The position numbers were made by a program, and so were the translations under genes. A stretch of 60,928 nt of DNA from an uncultured Alphaproteobacteria bacterium (GTDB lineage Bacteria > Pseudomonadota > Alphaproteobacteria > RF32 > CAG-239): the NCBI GenBank assembly GCA_944392205.1, contig CALXVV010000010.1, positions 1 through 60,928 of the forward strand. Direction: 5' to 3'. How positions within the stretch are numbered: position 1 is the first letter of the stretch; each line of letters opens with the position of its first letter. The notes under the pieces are model-generated. The model did not search any database. It saw only the letters and a list, made by a program, of their open reading frames with translations, and was not told the DNA's origin. Shown here one piece after another: positions 33,165 to 42,659 of the stretch.

Positions 33165-34937
33165 ATGTCGAGCCAAAATACTGAGAATAAGTCGCTGGGA
33201 GGAAATTTATGGCAGATTTCTTCTGTTGATGAACGTGCGGCAGAGTTGATGGTTCAAAAGTGTAATCTTCCTTATATTATTGCCAGAGTTTTGGCTTTGC
33301 GTGGTATTAGTGCAGATGAGGTGTCTGCTTATTTGGAGCCTAAAATACAAAATCTGATGCCGAATCCTTCCGTGCTTAGAGATGTTGACAAAGCGGCAAA
33401 GAGAATTGCCGATGCAATTGTTGGTGGGCAAAAAATTGCCATTATCGGAGATTATGATGTAGATGGGGCAACATCTTCAGCCGTGTTGCGCTTGTTTCTG
33501 GAGGCGGTGGGGGTTGTTCCGGATGTTCATATCCCTGAAAGAGAAGAGGGTTATGGTCCGAGTGTTGCCGCAATAGATGACTTTAAGGCAAAGGGGGCAG
33601 AGCTTTTGATTACCACCGATTGCGGAACAACGGCTTTTGAGCCGCTTGAATATGCAACGGCTCAGGGAATGGATGTGATTGTGATTGATCACCATGAGGC
33701 AGAAGTGCAATTGCCAAAGGTTTATGCCGTTGTGAATCCGAAGCGTTTGGATGAGGAAAACGATTATCCTTACCTCAAATATATGGCTGCTGTCGGTGTT
33801 GTTTTTATGGTGGTGGTTGCCATCAACAGAGAGCTGCGCAAACAAAACTTCTATTCTGCCGAGAGGAAAGAACCAAACCTTATGCAATGGTTGGATTTGG
33901 TGGCTTTGGGGACTGTGTGTGACGTGGTGCCGCTCAAAGGTCTCAACCGTGCCTATGTGCGTCAGGGATTGAAAATCATGGCCAACAGCCAAAATACGGG
34001 CTTGAAGGTTTTGCTTGAAAAGGCTGGTTTGAACGGCGCACCAACGGCTTTTCATCTCGGTTTTGTATTGGGCCCTAGGATTAATGCCGGCGGCAGAGTC
34101 GGCGCCTCTGATATTAGCCATCGGCTTCTTTGTTGTTCTAAGGAATATGAGGCTCAGCTTTTGGCAGATAAGCTCAACGAGTATAATGTTCAGCGCAAAG
34201 ATATTGAAAATTACGTACTTTTGCAGGCAATAGAGATACTCGAGGGGAGCCCTCAAGAATATCCGATTGCTTTTGTCGCCGGAGCCGATTGGCACCAAGG
34301 GGTGGTCGGAATCGTGGCCGGAAAGCTCAAAGAACGCTACAATCTTCCGGCTTTTGTGATGTCTATTGAGGCAGACGAGGTTAAGGGTTCGGCACGTTCT
34401 ATTCCGCAGGTGGATTTGGGGGCTTTGGTGATGGCAGCCAAAGAGAAAGGTCTTTTGACTAAAGGCGGCGGGCATACCATGGCGGCCGGGTTCTCTTTGG
34501 AAGAAAGCAAAATCGATGATTTTAGAAAATTTGTGGGAGAATATGTGGTTTCTAGGATTGGCAACGAGGCTATTACTCCCGTTTTGGAAATAGATGCCGC
34601 GTTGGATGCCGCCGGAGCTACAAAGGAATTGGCTAAAGCGTTAGAGGAACTTGAACCTTATGGCGCTGGTAATCCGGAGCCGAAGCTAATGCTGAAAAAT
34701 GTGCATATTATTAAGCCTTATCTGGTTGGAATTGGACATGTGCGTTGTATATTGTCTTCTGATACGGGGGCTAGTCTCAAGGGAATGGCTTTTCGGGTCG
34801 GAGATAATGATATCGGCCAGGCTATGCTTAATGCTAAGGGCGAGAGGTTTGATGTGGTTGGTGTTTTGCGCAGAGATTGCTGGCAGGGCCGGGACGATGT
34901 CCAGTTTATTATAGAAGATGTCAAAAAATGTGCTTAA
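33165..34937 (+). CDS. recJ: Single-stranded-DNA exonuclease RecJ
   Basis: 5'-to-3' single-strand exonuclease of mismatch repair and the RecF pathway. The 590-aa protein has the DHH phosphoesterase motifs (IIGDYDVDGATSS, TTDCGTT, VIDHHEA), the DHHA1 domain with GGGHTMAAGFSLE and an OB-fold C-terminus (CWQGRDDVQFIIEDV). The start at 33165 has AGAGGA upstream; a TTG fifteen bases earlier is an unlikely alternative. The DUF502 gene follows 13 nt later. Confidence 0.95.
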   Translation: MSSQNTENKSLGGNLWQISSVDERAAELMVQKCNLPYIIARVLALRGISADEVSAYLEPKIQNLMPNPSVLRDVDKAAKRIADAIVGGQKIAIIGDYDVDGATSSAVLRLFLEAVGVVPDVHIPEREEGYGPSVAAIDDFKAKGAELLITTDCGTTAFEPLEYATAQGMDVIVIDHHEAEVQLPKVYAVVNPKRLDEENDYPYLKYMAAVGVVFMVVVAINRELRKQNFYSAERKEPNLMQWLDLVALGTVCDVVPLKGLNRAYVRQGLKIMANSQNTGLKVLLEKAGLNGAPTAFHLGFVLGPRINAGGRVGASDISHRLLCCSKEYEAQLLADKLNEYNVQRKDIENYVLLQAIEILEGSPQEYPIAFVAGADWHQGVVGIVAGKLKERYNLPAFVMSIEADEVKGSARSIPQVDLGALVMAAKEKGLLTKGGGHTMAAGFSLEESKIDDFRKFVGEYVVSRIGNEAITPVLEIDAALDAAGATKELAKALEELEPYGAGNPEPKLMLKNVHIIKPYLVGIGHVRCILSSDTGASLKGMAFRVGDNDIGQAMLNAKGERFDVVGVLRRDCWQGRDDVQFIIEDVKKCA

Positions 34938-34950
34938 AAAAGGAGCTTGT

Positions 34951-35652
34951 ATGATGGGCAAACATGCTGAGGTAAAAAAAAGAGCTTTGAAAATTCATAA
35001 AATTCGGTTGGAGAGAGAAAGAGCCGTGTTTATGAAGCTGGGCGGAAAGTTGAGGGCCTATCTTTTTACTGGAATCTTGGTTACGGCTCCGGTGGCCATT
35101 ACGTTGTATTTGGCTGTAAAGTTTGTGTTGTGGATGGATGCCTTGGTCAACCAAATGCTGCCGCCGCAATACAAATTTGATAATATGCCATATACTATTC
35201 CGGGGTTAGGACTGGTGGTGGCAGTTGTGGTGCTGACACTGATTGGGATGTTCGCCGCTGGATTTTTGGGGCGTTTCTTTCTCAAATTAGGAGAGTGGAT
35301 TGTTTACAAAGTTCCACTTGTTTCCAGTGTATATTCTGTTCTAAAACAAGTATTTGAAACATTTTTTTCAAGTAAAACTCAAGCTTTTAGAAAAGTCGTT
35401 ATGTTAGAGTATCCGCGCAAGGGAATCTGGATTTTGGGTTTTGTCAGCTCTGATTTGCAGGGTGAGTTGAAAGAGAAATGTCCAACCAAAATGCTTAGTG
35501 TGTTTATTCCCACAACGCCGAACCCAACGTCCGGTTTCCTTATCTTTGTTCCTGAAGAAGACTGTATCGAGCTTGATATGAGCGTGGAACAAGGTCTGAA
35601 ATTTGTTATATCTGGGGGATTGGTTGAACCAAAAGAAAAAAATCGCGTTTGA
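34951..35652 (+). CDS. DUF502 family membrane protein
   Basis: 233-aa inner-membrane protein of the DUF502 family (function unknown; plant relatives are LAZ1/COV-like). The N-terminal 25 residues are highly basic. Two hydrophobic helices follow (about residues 35-60 and 84-108), then a soluble domain with the conserved VPLVSSVYSVLKQV, GIWILGFVSSDL and TTPNPTSGFLIFVPEED blocks. The start at 34951 is set by AAAGGAG five bases upstream; the ORF extends further up only through the end of recJ. Confidence 0.9.
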   Translation: MMGKHAEVKKRALKIHKIRLERERAVFMKLGGKLRAYLFTGILVTAPVAITLYLAVKFVLWMDALVNQMLPPQYKFDNMPYTIPGLGLVVAVVVLTLIGMFAAGFLGRFFLKLGEWIVYKVPLVSSVYSVLKQVFETFFSSKTQAFRKVVMLEYPRKGIWILGFVSSDLQGELKEKCPTKMLSVFIPTTPNPTSGFLIFVPEEDCIELDMSVEQGLKFVISGGLVEPKEKNRV

Positions 35653-35805
35653 CGTCTAACTAATATAGGTTTGCTAATCGTTTGTTTTTGTTTTGAATTG
35701 TGTCATCTTGGGGAAAAATGCCAAAATATTTTCCGTGAGGGCTAAAAAATACTTGATTTATTTTTATTTGTGATTTATTTCTAAGCACAGCTTTATTGGC
35801 AATAT

Positions 35806-35892
35806 GCGGCCATGGCGAAATTGGTAGACGCGCAACCTTGAGGTGGTTGTGGGAGTTCTCCCGTGAAGGTTCAAGTCCTTTTGGCCGCACCA
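35806..35892 (+). tRNA. tRNA-Leu (GAG)
   Basis: Class II tRNA of 87 nt: acceptor GCGGCCA/TGGCCGC, anticodon stem CAACC/GGTTG around TTGAGGT (anticodon GAG), a long variable arm (GGGAGTTCTCCC), a T-arm GGTTCAAGTCC, and an encoded CCA. No terminator of note follows, and the mgtE gene begins 84 nt later, so the two might share a transcript. Confidence 0.95.
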
Positions 35893-35976
35893 TTCCTCTG
35901 CTTAAATAAAGCTTTTTTTGTTTTTATAGGGTGTTCTTGTCCGCTAGGACAGTGTAAAGACAAGGGAGGAGAGGTT

Positions 35977-37401
35977 ATGAGCAAACGTTTTAAACGTGAT
36001 TTACTTCCCAAGTCTAAAATCATCAAGAAGAAAAAGAAAAATCTCGAAAAGCGTCAAACTCTCGGTTTGGGGCCGAAATTTATCGAATCTGTCAGCTCTG
36101 CCCTGCGTGATGGTGACACTATTCATGTGCGCAAATTGGTAGAGGGGCTTTCTGAGTATGGACTGGCTAACTTAATTGAGGCTTTGAACCACTCTGAACG
36201 TACAAAACTCGTTAAAATTTTGGGAGATAAAATTAATCCTGATGTCTTTCCGGAATTAAACGAGGTGGTTCAGGAGCAGGTACTCGACAGTTTGCAGGAA
36301 AAGCAAATTGTTAAAATCGCTAATGAACTCGATTCAGATGAAGTTGTCGAGATTTTGGAGCATATGGATGAGGATGAGCAGAAAAGCATCATCAAAAAAT
36401 TGGATCCGGAACTCCAATATCAGGTTCAATCTTCTCTGTCTTATCCTGAAGATTCGGCCGGGCGTATCATGTCAAGAGAGTTTGTGAGTATGCCTGATTG
36501 GTGGACTGTCAAGGAAGCAAAAGCTTTTTTGCTTAAAAATGAGGAATTACCAGAGGACTTTTATGAAATATTCTTAACCGATGAGAAATTCCATCCAACC
36601 GGGCAAATCGCTTTGGATAAACTCTTGCGCGCCAAACCCAGCGAGAAGCTTTTTGATATTATGGATGGTGAGATTGTGCCGATAGATGTTTTGACCGATC
36701 AAGAGGAAGTGGCTCATATGTTCCGCGAATATGGCTGGCGCTCCGCTATGGTGGTGGACAATAAAGAGCACCTCATCGGCGTGATTACCATTAATGATGT
36801 GGTTGATGTTATTCATGAAGAGGTTTCCGAAGATATCATGCATTTGTCGGGAACAGAAGAAGGTGATGTTTACAAGTCTGTCTTTTCTATCTTTCGTTCC
36901 AGAGTGGCTTGGTTGATTACGAATCTTTTTGCAACAATTCTTGCGGCTTCAGTTGTCAAGGGGTTTCAAGACGTAATTGCTCAGGTCTCGATTTTGGCCG
37001 TGTTGATGCCGATTGTGGCCTCTATGGGCGGAACTACCGGCAACCAAACGCTCGCAGTGGTGGTGAGAGCCCTGGCAACCAAAGAACTTACCTCTGCCAA
37101 TACACTGCGTATGATTTTGAAAGAATTTTTGGTTGGTCTCAACAATGGTATTTTGTTTGCTATATTGATTGCTCTTATTACCCATTTTTGGTTTCCGGAG
37201 TATAAGGTTATCAGTTTGATTATCGGGATTGCCATGCTGATAAACCTCACCATTGCCAGCTTGGCGGGAATACTTATTCCTCTGGCATTGAACCGTTTGA
37301 AGGTGGATCCGGCGGTTTCTTCAGGTGTGTTTTTAATCGCCATTACCGATTCCGGCGGATTTTTTACTTTCTTGGGGTTGGCAAAGCTCTTTTTGTTGTA
37401 A
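35977..37401 (+). CDS. mgtE: Magnesium transporter MgtE
   Basis: Mg2+ channel. The 474-aa protein has a basic N-terminus, the MgtE N-domain (about residues 40-160, with repeated LDSDEVVEILEHMDEDEQ-type acidic helices), two CBS domains (about 160-290, VDNKEHLIGVITINDVVDVI) and five transmembrane helices (about 310-474) with the pore motif PIVASMGGTTGNQTLAVVVRALA. A GGGAGGAGAGG Shine-Dalgarno supports the ATG at 35977. The 84-bp leader is too short for a known M-box riboswitch. No terminator is obvious after it. Confidence 0.95.
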   Translation: MSKRFKRDLLPKSKIIKKKKKNLEKRQTLGLGPKFIESVSSALRDGDTIHVRKLVEGLSEYGLANLIEALNHSERTKLVKILGDKINPDVFPELNEVVQEQVLDSLQEKQIVKIANELDSDEVVEILEHMDEDEQKSIIKKLDPELQYQVQSSLSYPEDSAGRIMSREFVSMPDWWTVKEAKAFLLKNEELPEDFYEIFLTDEKFHPTGQIALDKLLRAKPSEKLFDIMDGEIVPIDVLTDQEEVAHMFREYGWRSAMVVDNKEHLIGVITINDVVDVIHEEVSEDIMHLSGTEEGDVYKSVFSIFRSRVAWLITNLFATILAASVVKGFQDVIAQVSILAVLMPIVASMGGTTGNQTLAVVVRALATKELTSANTLRMILKEFLVGLNNGILFAILIALITHFWFPEYKVISLIIGIAMLINLTIASLAGILIPLALNRLKVDPAVSSGVFLIAITDSGGFFTFLGLAKLFLL

Positions 37402-37463
37402 CTTTGTTTATATCTCAAAGTTAGGACTTTTGATTTGTGCATTATCGGTTATAATCAGGCCCA

Positions 37464-37967
37464 GTGTTAAAAAATTTTTGGGAGTTGTTTGTGCTTTTGG
37501 GATTAAGTATTGCTCTTGCGGCGGTCTTGTTGGACCAACTCAGCAAATATTACATATTAAATGAAATTTTGGGGCAAGGCGCCGTTATTGTTATCTCTCC
37601 GGTGTTTAACTTGGTGAGGGCATGGAATACCGGCGTGAGTTTCTCCATGTTTAATAATTACGGCAGTTTGGGGGCCATTTTGCTCTCCGGCGTGGCTCTT
37701 GTGATTGTGGGATTCTTGTTTTATTGGCTCAAAAATGAGACCAGCCGGTTGGCTCAGGTTGCTCTGGGCATGATTATCGGCGGAGCTGTCGGTAATGTGA
37801 TTGATCGGGTTCGTCTGGGTGCGGTGTTTGATTTTTTGGATTTTCATATCGGGGAGAACCATTGGCCGGCTTTTAATCTTGCCGATAGTTTTATTTGTAT
37901 TGGTGCGGCAATCTTGATTCTGCAAAGTGTTTGCCATTATCTGAAAAAAGAAGAAGGGAAAAATTAG
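37464..37967 (+). CDS. lspA: Lipoprotein signal peptidase (signal peptidase II)
   Basis: Membrane aspartyl protease that cleaves prolipoproteins at the lipobox Cys. Four transmembrane helices are visible. The two catalytic Asp motifs are GNVIDRVRLG and FNLADSFICIG, and LLDQLSKYYIL is the family N-terminal motif. Translation may start at the GTG at 37464 (167 aa) or at a GTG at 37491 (158 aa); the second has a GGGAG at good spacing and is plausible. It heads a run lspA-bamF-M16-M16 with almost no gaps. Confidence 0.94.
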   Translation: MLKNFWELFVLLGLSIALAAVLLDQLSKYYILNEILGQGAVIVISPVFNLVRAWNTGVSFSMFNNYGSLGAILLSGVALVIVGFLFYWLKNETSRLAQVALGMIIGGAVGNVIDRVRLGAVFDFLDFHIGENHWPAFNLADSFICIGAAILILQSVCHYLKKEEGKN

Positions 37968-38213
37968 ATGAGAAAATTTATTATCGGACTTGTAGCTATG
38001 ACTGCAGCTTTGAGTGCCTGCAGCAACTTAACTAAAGAAAAACTCGGTTTGAGCAACAAAGCCCCCAATGAGTTTATGGTTACAACCAGACCGCCTTTGT
38101 CTTTGCCGCCGGAGTATGATTTGCGTCCAGTGGTGGAACCTGTTGAGGCAGAGCAGGAAAATCTGTCTCAAGCTGATGAGGCCTTTGTTTCTGAAATAGA
38201 GGAATCTAAATAA
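37968..38213 (+). CDS. BamF-like (DUF3035) lipoprotein
   Basis: 81-aa lipoprotein starting directly after the lspA stop. The signal peptide ends in a lipobox LSAC (Cys18). The mature part has the DUF3035 hallmark KAPNEFMVTTRPPLSLPPEY followed by LRP. DUF3035 proteins are a small subunit (BamF) of the beta-barrel assembly machine in alphaproteobacteria. Being shorter than the usual 100-200 aa, it keeps only the core motif and a short acidic tail. Its position after lspA is the same in other alphaproteobacteria, from memory. Confidence 0.85.
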   Translation: MRKFIIGLVAMTAALSACSNLTKEKLGLSNKAPNEFMVTTRPPLSLPPEYDLRPVVEPVEAEQENLSQADEAFVSEIEESK

Positions 38214-38219
38214 GCTTTT

Positions 38220-39557
38220 ATGGGCAGAAATTTTATCTACATATTGTTGTTTTTGGGCTTGTTACCGGTTTCGGCATCAAGAGCCGAGCTTTTTGGAGCA
38301 AAAGAGTTTTACCTCGATAATGGCTTGAGGGTGATTGTGGCGGAGAACCACAGAGCGCCGATTGTTAAGCATATGGTATGGTATAAGGCCGGTGCCGCTG
38401 ACGAGGTGCCAGGTAAGGGTGGCTCAGCTCATTTGCTGGAGCATTTGATGTTTCGCGGAACATCTAGGATTCCAAACCAAGAGCTTAATCGTTTGTTGGA
38501 GGCAAACGGGGCAGAAAGCAATGCCTTTACCGGGCAAGATATGACGGCGTATCATCAGCTTTTGGATATCAGCCGTTTGGAGTTGGCAATGTTTTTGGAA
38601 GCAGACAGAATGCAAAACTTAAACATTAGGCCAGATGATTTTGAAACGGAAAGAAGCATCGTTTTTCAGGAACGTAAAGAACGGGTGGATAATAATCCTT
38701 TAGGGAGTTTCAGAGAAGCAATAAACAGAGCTTTGTGGCAGGAACATCCTTATGCCAGGCCGGTTACCGGGGTTGATGCCGAGATAAAAAATCTCAAAAA
38801 AGAAGATTTAATTGAGTTTTATCAACATTATTATGCTCCCAACAATGCGGTTTTGGTGTTGGCCGGAGACATTGACGTGCCAACAGCTAAACAATTGGCT
38901 GAAAAATATTATGGCGATATTCCCACGGCAAAGGTTGTTGAAACAGAAATGCCAAAATTACAGCCTGAATTTAGAGCTACAATTACAATGAGCAAGCCGG
39001 ATATTAGGGGCGGCCGTGTTTTGGTGATGTTTGCGGCTCCTTCCTACAAAGTTGAGCCCGAACGTGTCTATAGTTTGCAAGTTTTGGCTACATATATGGG
39101 TGGCGGAGAAACCTCTAAACTGTATAAAAAGTTAGTGCTTGAGGATAAAAAAGCTTTAAGTGTCAGTGTTGATTATAATCCAATATCAAGAAGCTATGGG
39201 CAGTTTGTGATTGCCATGATTCCGGCAGACGGGGTGAGACCGCAAGAATTGGTGAAATCCTTTGAAAGTGCTTGGAATGAGGCAATGAGCGAATTTGATA
39301 TTGATGAGCTTGAGAAAATTCGCAAAAAAATGTTGGCGGGTCTTGTTTATCTGAAGGATAATCCTGAAGATGCCGCTTATATTATCGGGTCTATGGCGGT
39401 GGCCGGAGTGTCTTTGGATGAAATTGAATCTCAAGAGGAAAAACTTAAGGCCGTGCGTCTTTCGGAAGTGCGTGAGGCGGCAGAAAAGCTTATAAACTCT
39501 GCTCCTGAAGTTGTTGGTATTTTGCAGCCGCTTGAAAAGAATGGAGAAAAGCGATGA
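38220..39557 (+). CDS. M16-family zinc peptidase, active subunit
   Basis: 445-aa exported M16 (pitrilysin/processing-peptidase type) metallopeptidase. A signal peptide (about residues 1-22) is followed by the inverted zinc motif HxxEH in HLLEHLMFRG (about residue 76) and a downstream Glu about 76 residues later. The second half is an M16 inactive domain with RVLVMFAAPSYK. It overlaps the next M16 gene by 4 bp (ATGA). It probably forms a heterodimer with that gene product in the periplasm, as PqqF-type/processing-peptidase pairs do. Confidence 0.92.
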   Translation: MGRNFIYILLFLGLLPVSASRAELFGAKEFYLDNGLRVIVAENHRAPIVKHMVWYKAGAADEVPGKGGSAHLLEHLMFRGTSRIPNQELNRLLEANGAESNAFTGQDMTAYHQLLDISRLELAMFLEADRMQNLNIRPDDFETERSIVFQERKERVDNNPLGSFREAINRALWQEHPYARPVTGVDAEIKNLKKEDLIEFYQHYYAPNNAVLVLAGDIDVPTAKQLAEKYYGDIPTAKVVETEMPKLQPEFRATITMSKPDIRGGRVLVMFAAPSYKVEPERVYSLQVLATYMGGGETSKLYKKLVLEDKKALSVSVDYNPISRSYGQFVIAMIPADGVRPQELVKSFESAWNEAMSEFDIDELEKIRKKMLAGLVYLKDNPEDAAYIIGSMAVAGVSLDEIESQEEKLKAVRLSEVREAAEKLINSAPEVVGILQPLEKNGEKR

Positions 39558-40966
39558 GAGCGCCGAGATATCGTAAGAATCCAGCTCGCAAATGGTGCGT
39601 CGGTTTGGTGCTTTCGGCGGCCGTGGTTTGGGGAGTGTGGAACTGGGGGCCGCGAGTATCTGCCCTGTTTAGCTCTGATCCGCAAGCAATTGTTGAAAAT
39701 TCGGTTTTGAAAGCTAAGAATTTTTCAACGCCGGTGGTGGAAATCATTTCACCTAAGGCTAAGCTAAAGGCTTATCTGCTTGAAGATGATACAAACCCGA
39801 TTATCAGTTTGAATTTCAGCTTTAAAAATGCCGGTTATGCCAGTGATGATGAAAATGAGCAGGGAATTGCCCAAATGACAGCAGCTCTTTTGACTGAGGG
39901 AGCCGGTGATCTGGATGGACAAGCCTTGAAAGAGGCGTTGGAGAGTTTGGCTATTAAAATAAGTTTTGCTGCCGGTAAGGATGATTTTTCCGGTTCTATG
40001 CTTACTACCAAGGCCAATGCCAAAGAAGCGATGAAGTATCTGAATTTGATGCTCACTTCTTCCAGATTTGATGAGGTAGACATCAACAGAGTTAAAGCTC
40101 AAATGAAAGAGGCTCTCAAGCGCCAAGATGAATATCCGGCTAAAAAGTTGGAACTTGAGTTTATTAAAGAGCTTTATGGCGAACATCCTTATGGTAGGAA
40201 TCCTCTTGGCAAAATTCAGGATATTGACAAAATATCTGCGGTGGATTTGCGGCAATTTGTTAAAGATAATTTTAGCCAAAACAACCTTATTATCGGTGTT
40301 GCCGGAGATCTTAACGCTGAGGAGGCCGCTGAATTTATTGATGGGGTTTTTGCTAACCTGCCGTCTAACGGGCAAATTAATTTTGTGAAAGAGGCTGAGA
40401 TTGATTTTGACGGGCGTGTGCGCCAAATTGCAAGAGACAGTGGGCAAAATATGGTTTTGAAAGCTTTGCCGGGGGTTTCTCGCAATCATGAAGACTTTTA
40501 CCCGTTGTTTGTTGCCAACTATATTTGGGGTGGGGCAGGGCTAACGTCTAAACTTTCTCAACAACTGCGTGAGAAAGAGGGGCTAACCTATGGAGTATAC
40601 TCGTATTTGTCTATAGATGATAAATCGCCTTTGTTGGTGGTGGCGTTTTCTTCCACGGCAGATAAATTTAAGAAAGCTGATGCGTTGCTCAAGGAACAAA
40701 CAAGGATTTTTAGGCAGCAAGGTGTCTCAAAAGTTGAGCTTAAAAATGCAAAAAATTATCTAATTGCCTCTTATAACTTGAGATTTGCATCAATCGAAAA
40801 TATTGCCGAGATATTGACAGCTATGCAAAAATATAATTTAGGGCTGGATTTTTTGCAAAAAAGAAACGATTATATTGCTAATATCAGCTTAAAAAAGGTA
40901 AATGAGGCTGCTCAAAAATATTTTGATGACAGCAGGATGATTAGTGTCGAGATAGGCAAATTCTGA
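39554..40966 (+). CDS. M16-family peptidase, non-catalytic subunit
   Basis: 470-aa M16 homologue with an N-terminal membrane anchor (about residues 16-32, basic before it). At the place of the zinc motif it has GIAQMTAALLTEGAG, without the HxxEH ligands, so it cannot be a peptidase itself. It keeps the C-terminal substrate-binding block LTSKLSQQLREKEGLTYGVYSYL with Arg/Tyr typical of the partner subunit. It is translationally coupled to the active subunit. pgi follows after 24 nt with its own Shine-Dalgarno. Confidence 0.92.
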   Translation: MRAPRYRKNPARKWCVGLVLSAAVVWGVWNWGPRVSALFSSDPQAIVENSVLKAKNFSTPVVEIISPKAKLKAYLLEDDTNPIISLNFSFKNAGYASDDENEQGIAQMTAALLTEGAGDLDGQALKEALESLAIKISFAAGKDDFSGSMLTTKANAKEAMKYLNLMLTSSRFDEVDINRVKAQMKEALKRQDEYPAKKLELEFIKELYGEHPYGRNPLGKIQDIDKISAVDLRQFVKDNFSQNNLIIGVAGDLNAEEAAEFIDGVFANLPSNGQINFVKEAEIDFDGRVRQIARDSGQNMVLKALPGVSRNHEDFYPLFVANYIWGGAGLTSKLSQQLREKEGLTYGVYSYLSIDDKSPLLVVAFSSTADKFKKADALLKEQTRIFRQQGVSKVELKNAKNYLIASYNLRFASIENIAEILTAMQKYNLGLDFLQKRNDYIANISLKKVNEAAQKYFDDSRMISVEIGKF

Positions 40967-40990
40967 CCAATTAACAAGGAGATAATAAAA

Positions 40991-42643
40991 ATGTTTGGAA
41001 AAAAGCCGGAAGCAAATAAGTCAAGAGCTTGGAAAAAGCTGGAGAAACACTACAAAAAAATGCGCGATGTCGAGATGCGCGGCCTATTCCGCAAGGATCC
41101 TCAAAGGGCAGAGCGTTATACCATTAATCTTGATTCTATGATGTTGGATTACTCTAAAAACCGTATTACCGACAGAACCATGGCTTATTTGCTGTTGCTG
41201 GCTAAAGAATCTAAACTGGCTGAAAAAATTGAGGCTATGTTCAAGGGGGATAAAATCAATTCAACCGAGAATCGGGCTGTTTTGCACGTGGCTTTGCGTA
41301 ATCGTGAAAATTCTCCGATTTATGTGGACGGCAAAAACGTTATGCCGGAAATTAATGCCGTATTGGCCAAAATGCGCAAGTTTTCCGAAGATGTGCGTTT
41401 GGGAAAATTTGTCGGGCAGACGGGTAAAAAGTTAACCAATATCGTTAATATCGGTATCGGAGGCTCTGATTTGGGGCCAAAAATGGCGACCGAGGCTTTG
41501 CGCAAGTATTGGGCTAAAGATATCAAATGTTATTTTATCTCTAACATTGACGGAACAGCCTGTAGTGAGGTTTTGAATAAGATTAACCCCGAAGAGACAC
41601 TTTTTATTGTTTGTTCAAAGACTTTTACGACAATTGAGACACTCACCAATGCCAAAACCTGCCGCAAGTGGTTGGTTGATGCTTTGGGCGAGCATGCCGT
41701 GGCTAAGCATTTTGTGGCTGTTTCCACCAATGCCAAGGAAGTTGAGAAATTTGGCATTAACACTGAAAATATGTTTGAATTCTGGGATTTTGTCGGCGGG
41801 CGTTATTCTATGTGGTCGGCCATCGGGCTATCTATTGCCATTGCCGTTGGAATGGATAATTTTGAGAAAATGTTGGATGGTGCTCACGAAATGGATATGC
41901 ATTTCAAATATACCGAATTTTCTAAGAATATTCCGGTTATCCTTGGCTTGCTTGGAGTTTGGTATAATGATTTCTTCCACTTCAACAATACGGCGGTTGT
42001 TCCCTATGATCAGTATTTGCAGTATGTTCCTGCTTATTTGCAGCAGTTGGTGATGGAAAGCAACGGAAAATTTGTCTCTAATGATGACACTTTCATTAAA
42101 TATCAGACTTCTCCGGTTATATTCGGCGGGGCGGGGACAGATGTTCAGCACTCTTTCTTTCAGATGATTCACCAAGGAACATCTATTGTTCCGGTCGACT
42201 TTATTGTTCCGGCCATTTCGCACAATGAAATCGGGGAGCATCATGAGATTTTGCTCGCTAATGTTTTGGCGCAAGGTGAGGCTTTAATGAAAGGGAAAAC
42301 CGTCAAAGAAGCCTATGATGAAATGCGCAGAGCCGGCAAACCCAAAGAAGAGGCTAAGAGACTTAAGAAATATAAGAGTTTTCCGGGAAATCGTCCTTCC
42401 AATACCATCATCTTTAAGAAAGTTGACCCCTATACGCTCGGAATGTTAATTGCCATGTATGAGCATAAGACTTTTGTTGAGGGTGTGATTTGGAATATTG
42501 ATTCCTTTGACCAAATGGGCGTTGAACTTGGTAAGCAGATGGCTTTGAGTATTTTGCCGGAGTTGCAAAATAATGCCTCAGGTATCAGCCATGATGCATC
42601 TACTGCTAATTTGATTGCAACAATTCGTCGTTTGCGCAATTAA
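40991..42643 (+). CDS. pgi: Glucose-6-phosphate isomerase
   Basis: Interconverts glucose 6-phosphate and fructose 6-phosphate. The 550-aa protein matches the family length and contains NIGIGGSDLGPKMATEAL, CSKTFTTIETLTNA, GGRYSMWSAIGLSI (PGI signature 1), the catalytic Glu in NGKFVS-adjacent MESNGK, and the C-terminal signature GVIWNIDSFDQMGVELGKQ. AAGGAGAT precedes the ATG. mutL starts 16 nt after its stop. Confidence 0.96.
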   Translation: MFGKKPEANKSRAWKKLEKHYKKMRDVEMRGLFRKDPQRAERYTINLDSMMLDYSKNRITDRTMAYLLLLAKESKLAEKIEAMFKGDKINSTENRAVLHVALRNRENSPIYVDGKNVMPEINAVLAKMRKFSEDVRLGKFVGQTGKKLTNIVNIGIGGSDLGPKMATEALRKYWAKDIKCYFISNIDGTACSEVLNKINPEETLFIVCSKTFTTIETLTNAKTCRKWLVDALGEHAVAKHFVAVSTNAKEVEKFGINTENMFEFWDFVGGRYSMWSAIGLSIAIAVGMDNFEKMLDGAHEMDMHFKYTEFSKNIPVILGLLGVWYNDFFHFNNTAVVPYDQYLQYVPAYLQQLVMESNGKFVSNDDTFIKYQTSPVIFGGAGTDVQHSFFQMIHQGTSIVPVDFIVPAISHNEIGEHHEILLANVLAQGEALMKGKTVKEAYDEMRRAGKPKEEAKRLKKYKSFPGNRPSNTIIFKKVDPYTLGMLIAMYEHKTFVEGVIWNIDSFDQMGVELGKQMALSILPELQNNASGISHDASTANLIATIRRLRN

Positions 42644-42659
42644 TTATACCGAGAGACTA

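Noticed and set aside
35893-35976. Mg2+ riboswitch before mgtE
   Set aside because: The leader is only 84 bp and holds one small hairpin (TTGTCC-GCTA-GGACAG), not the multi-stem M-box.
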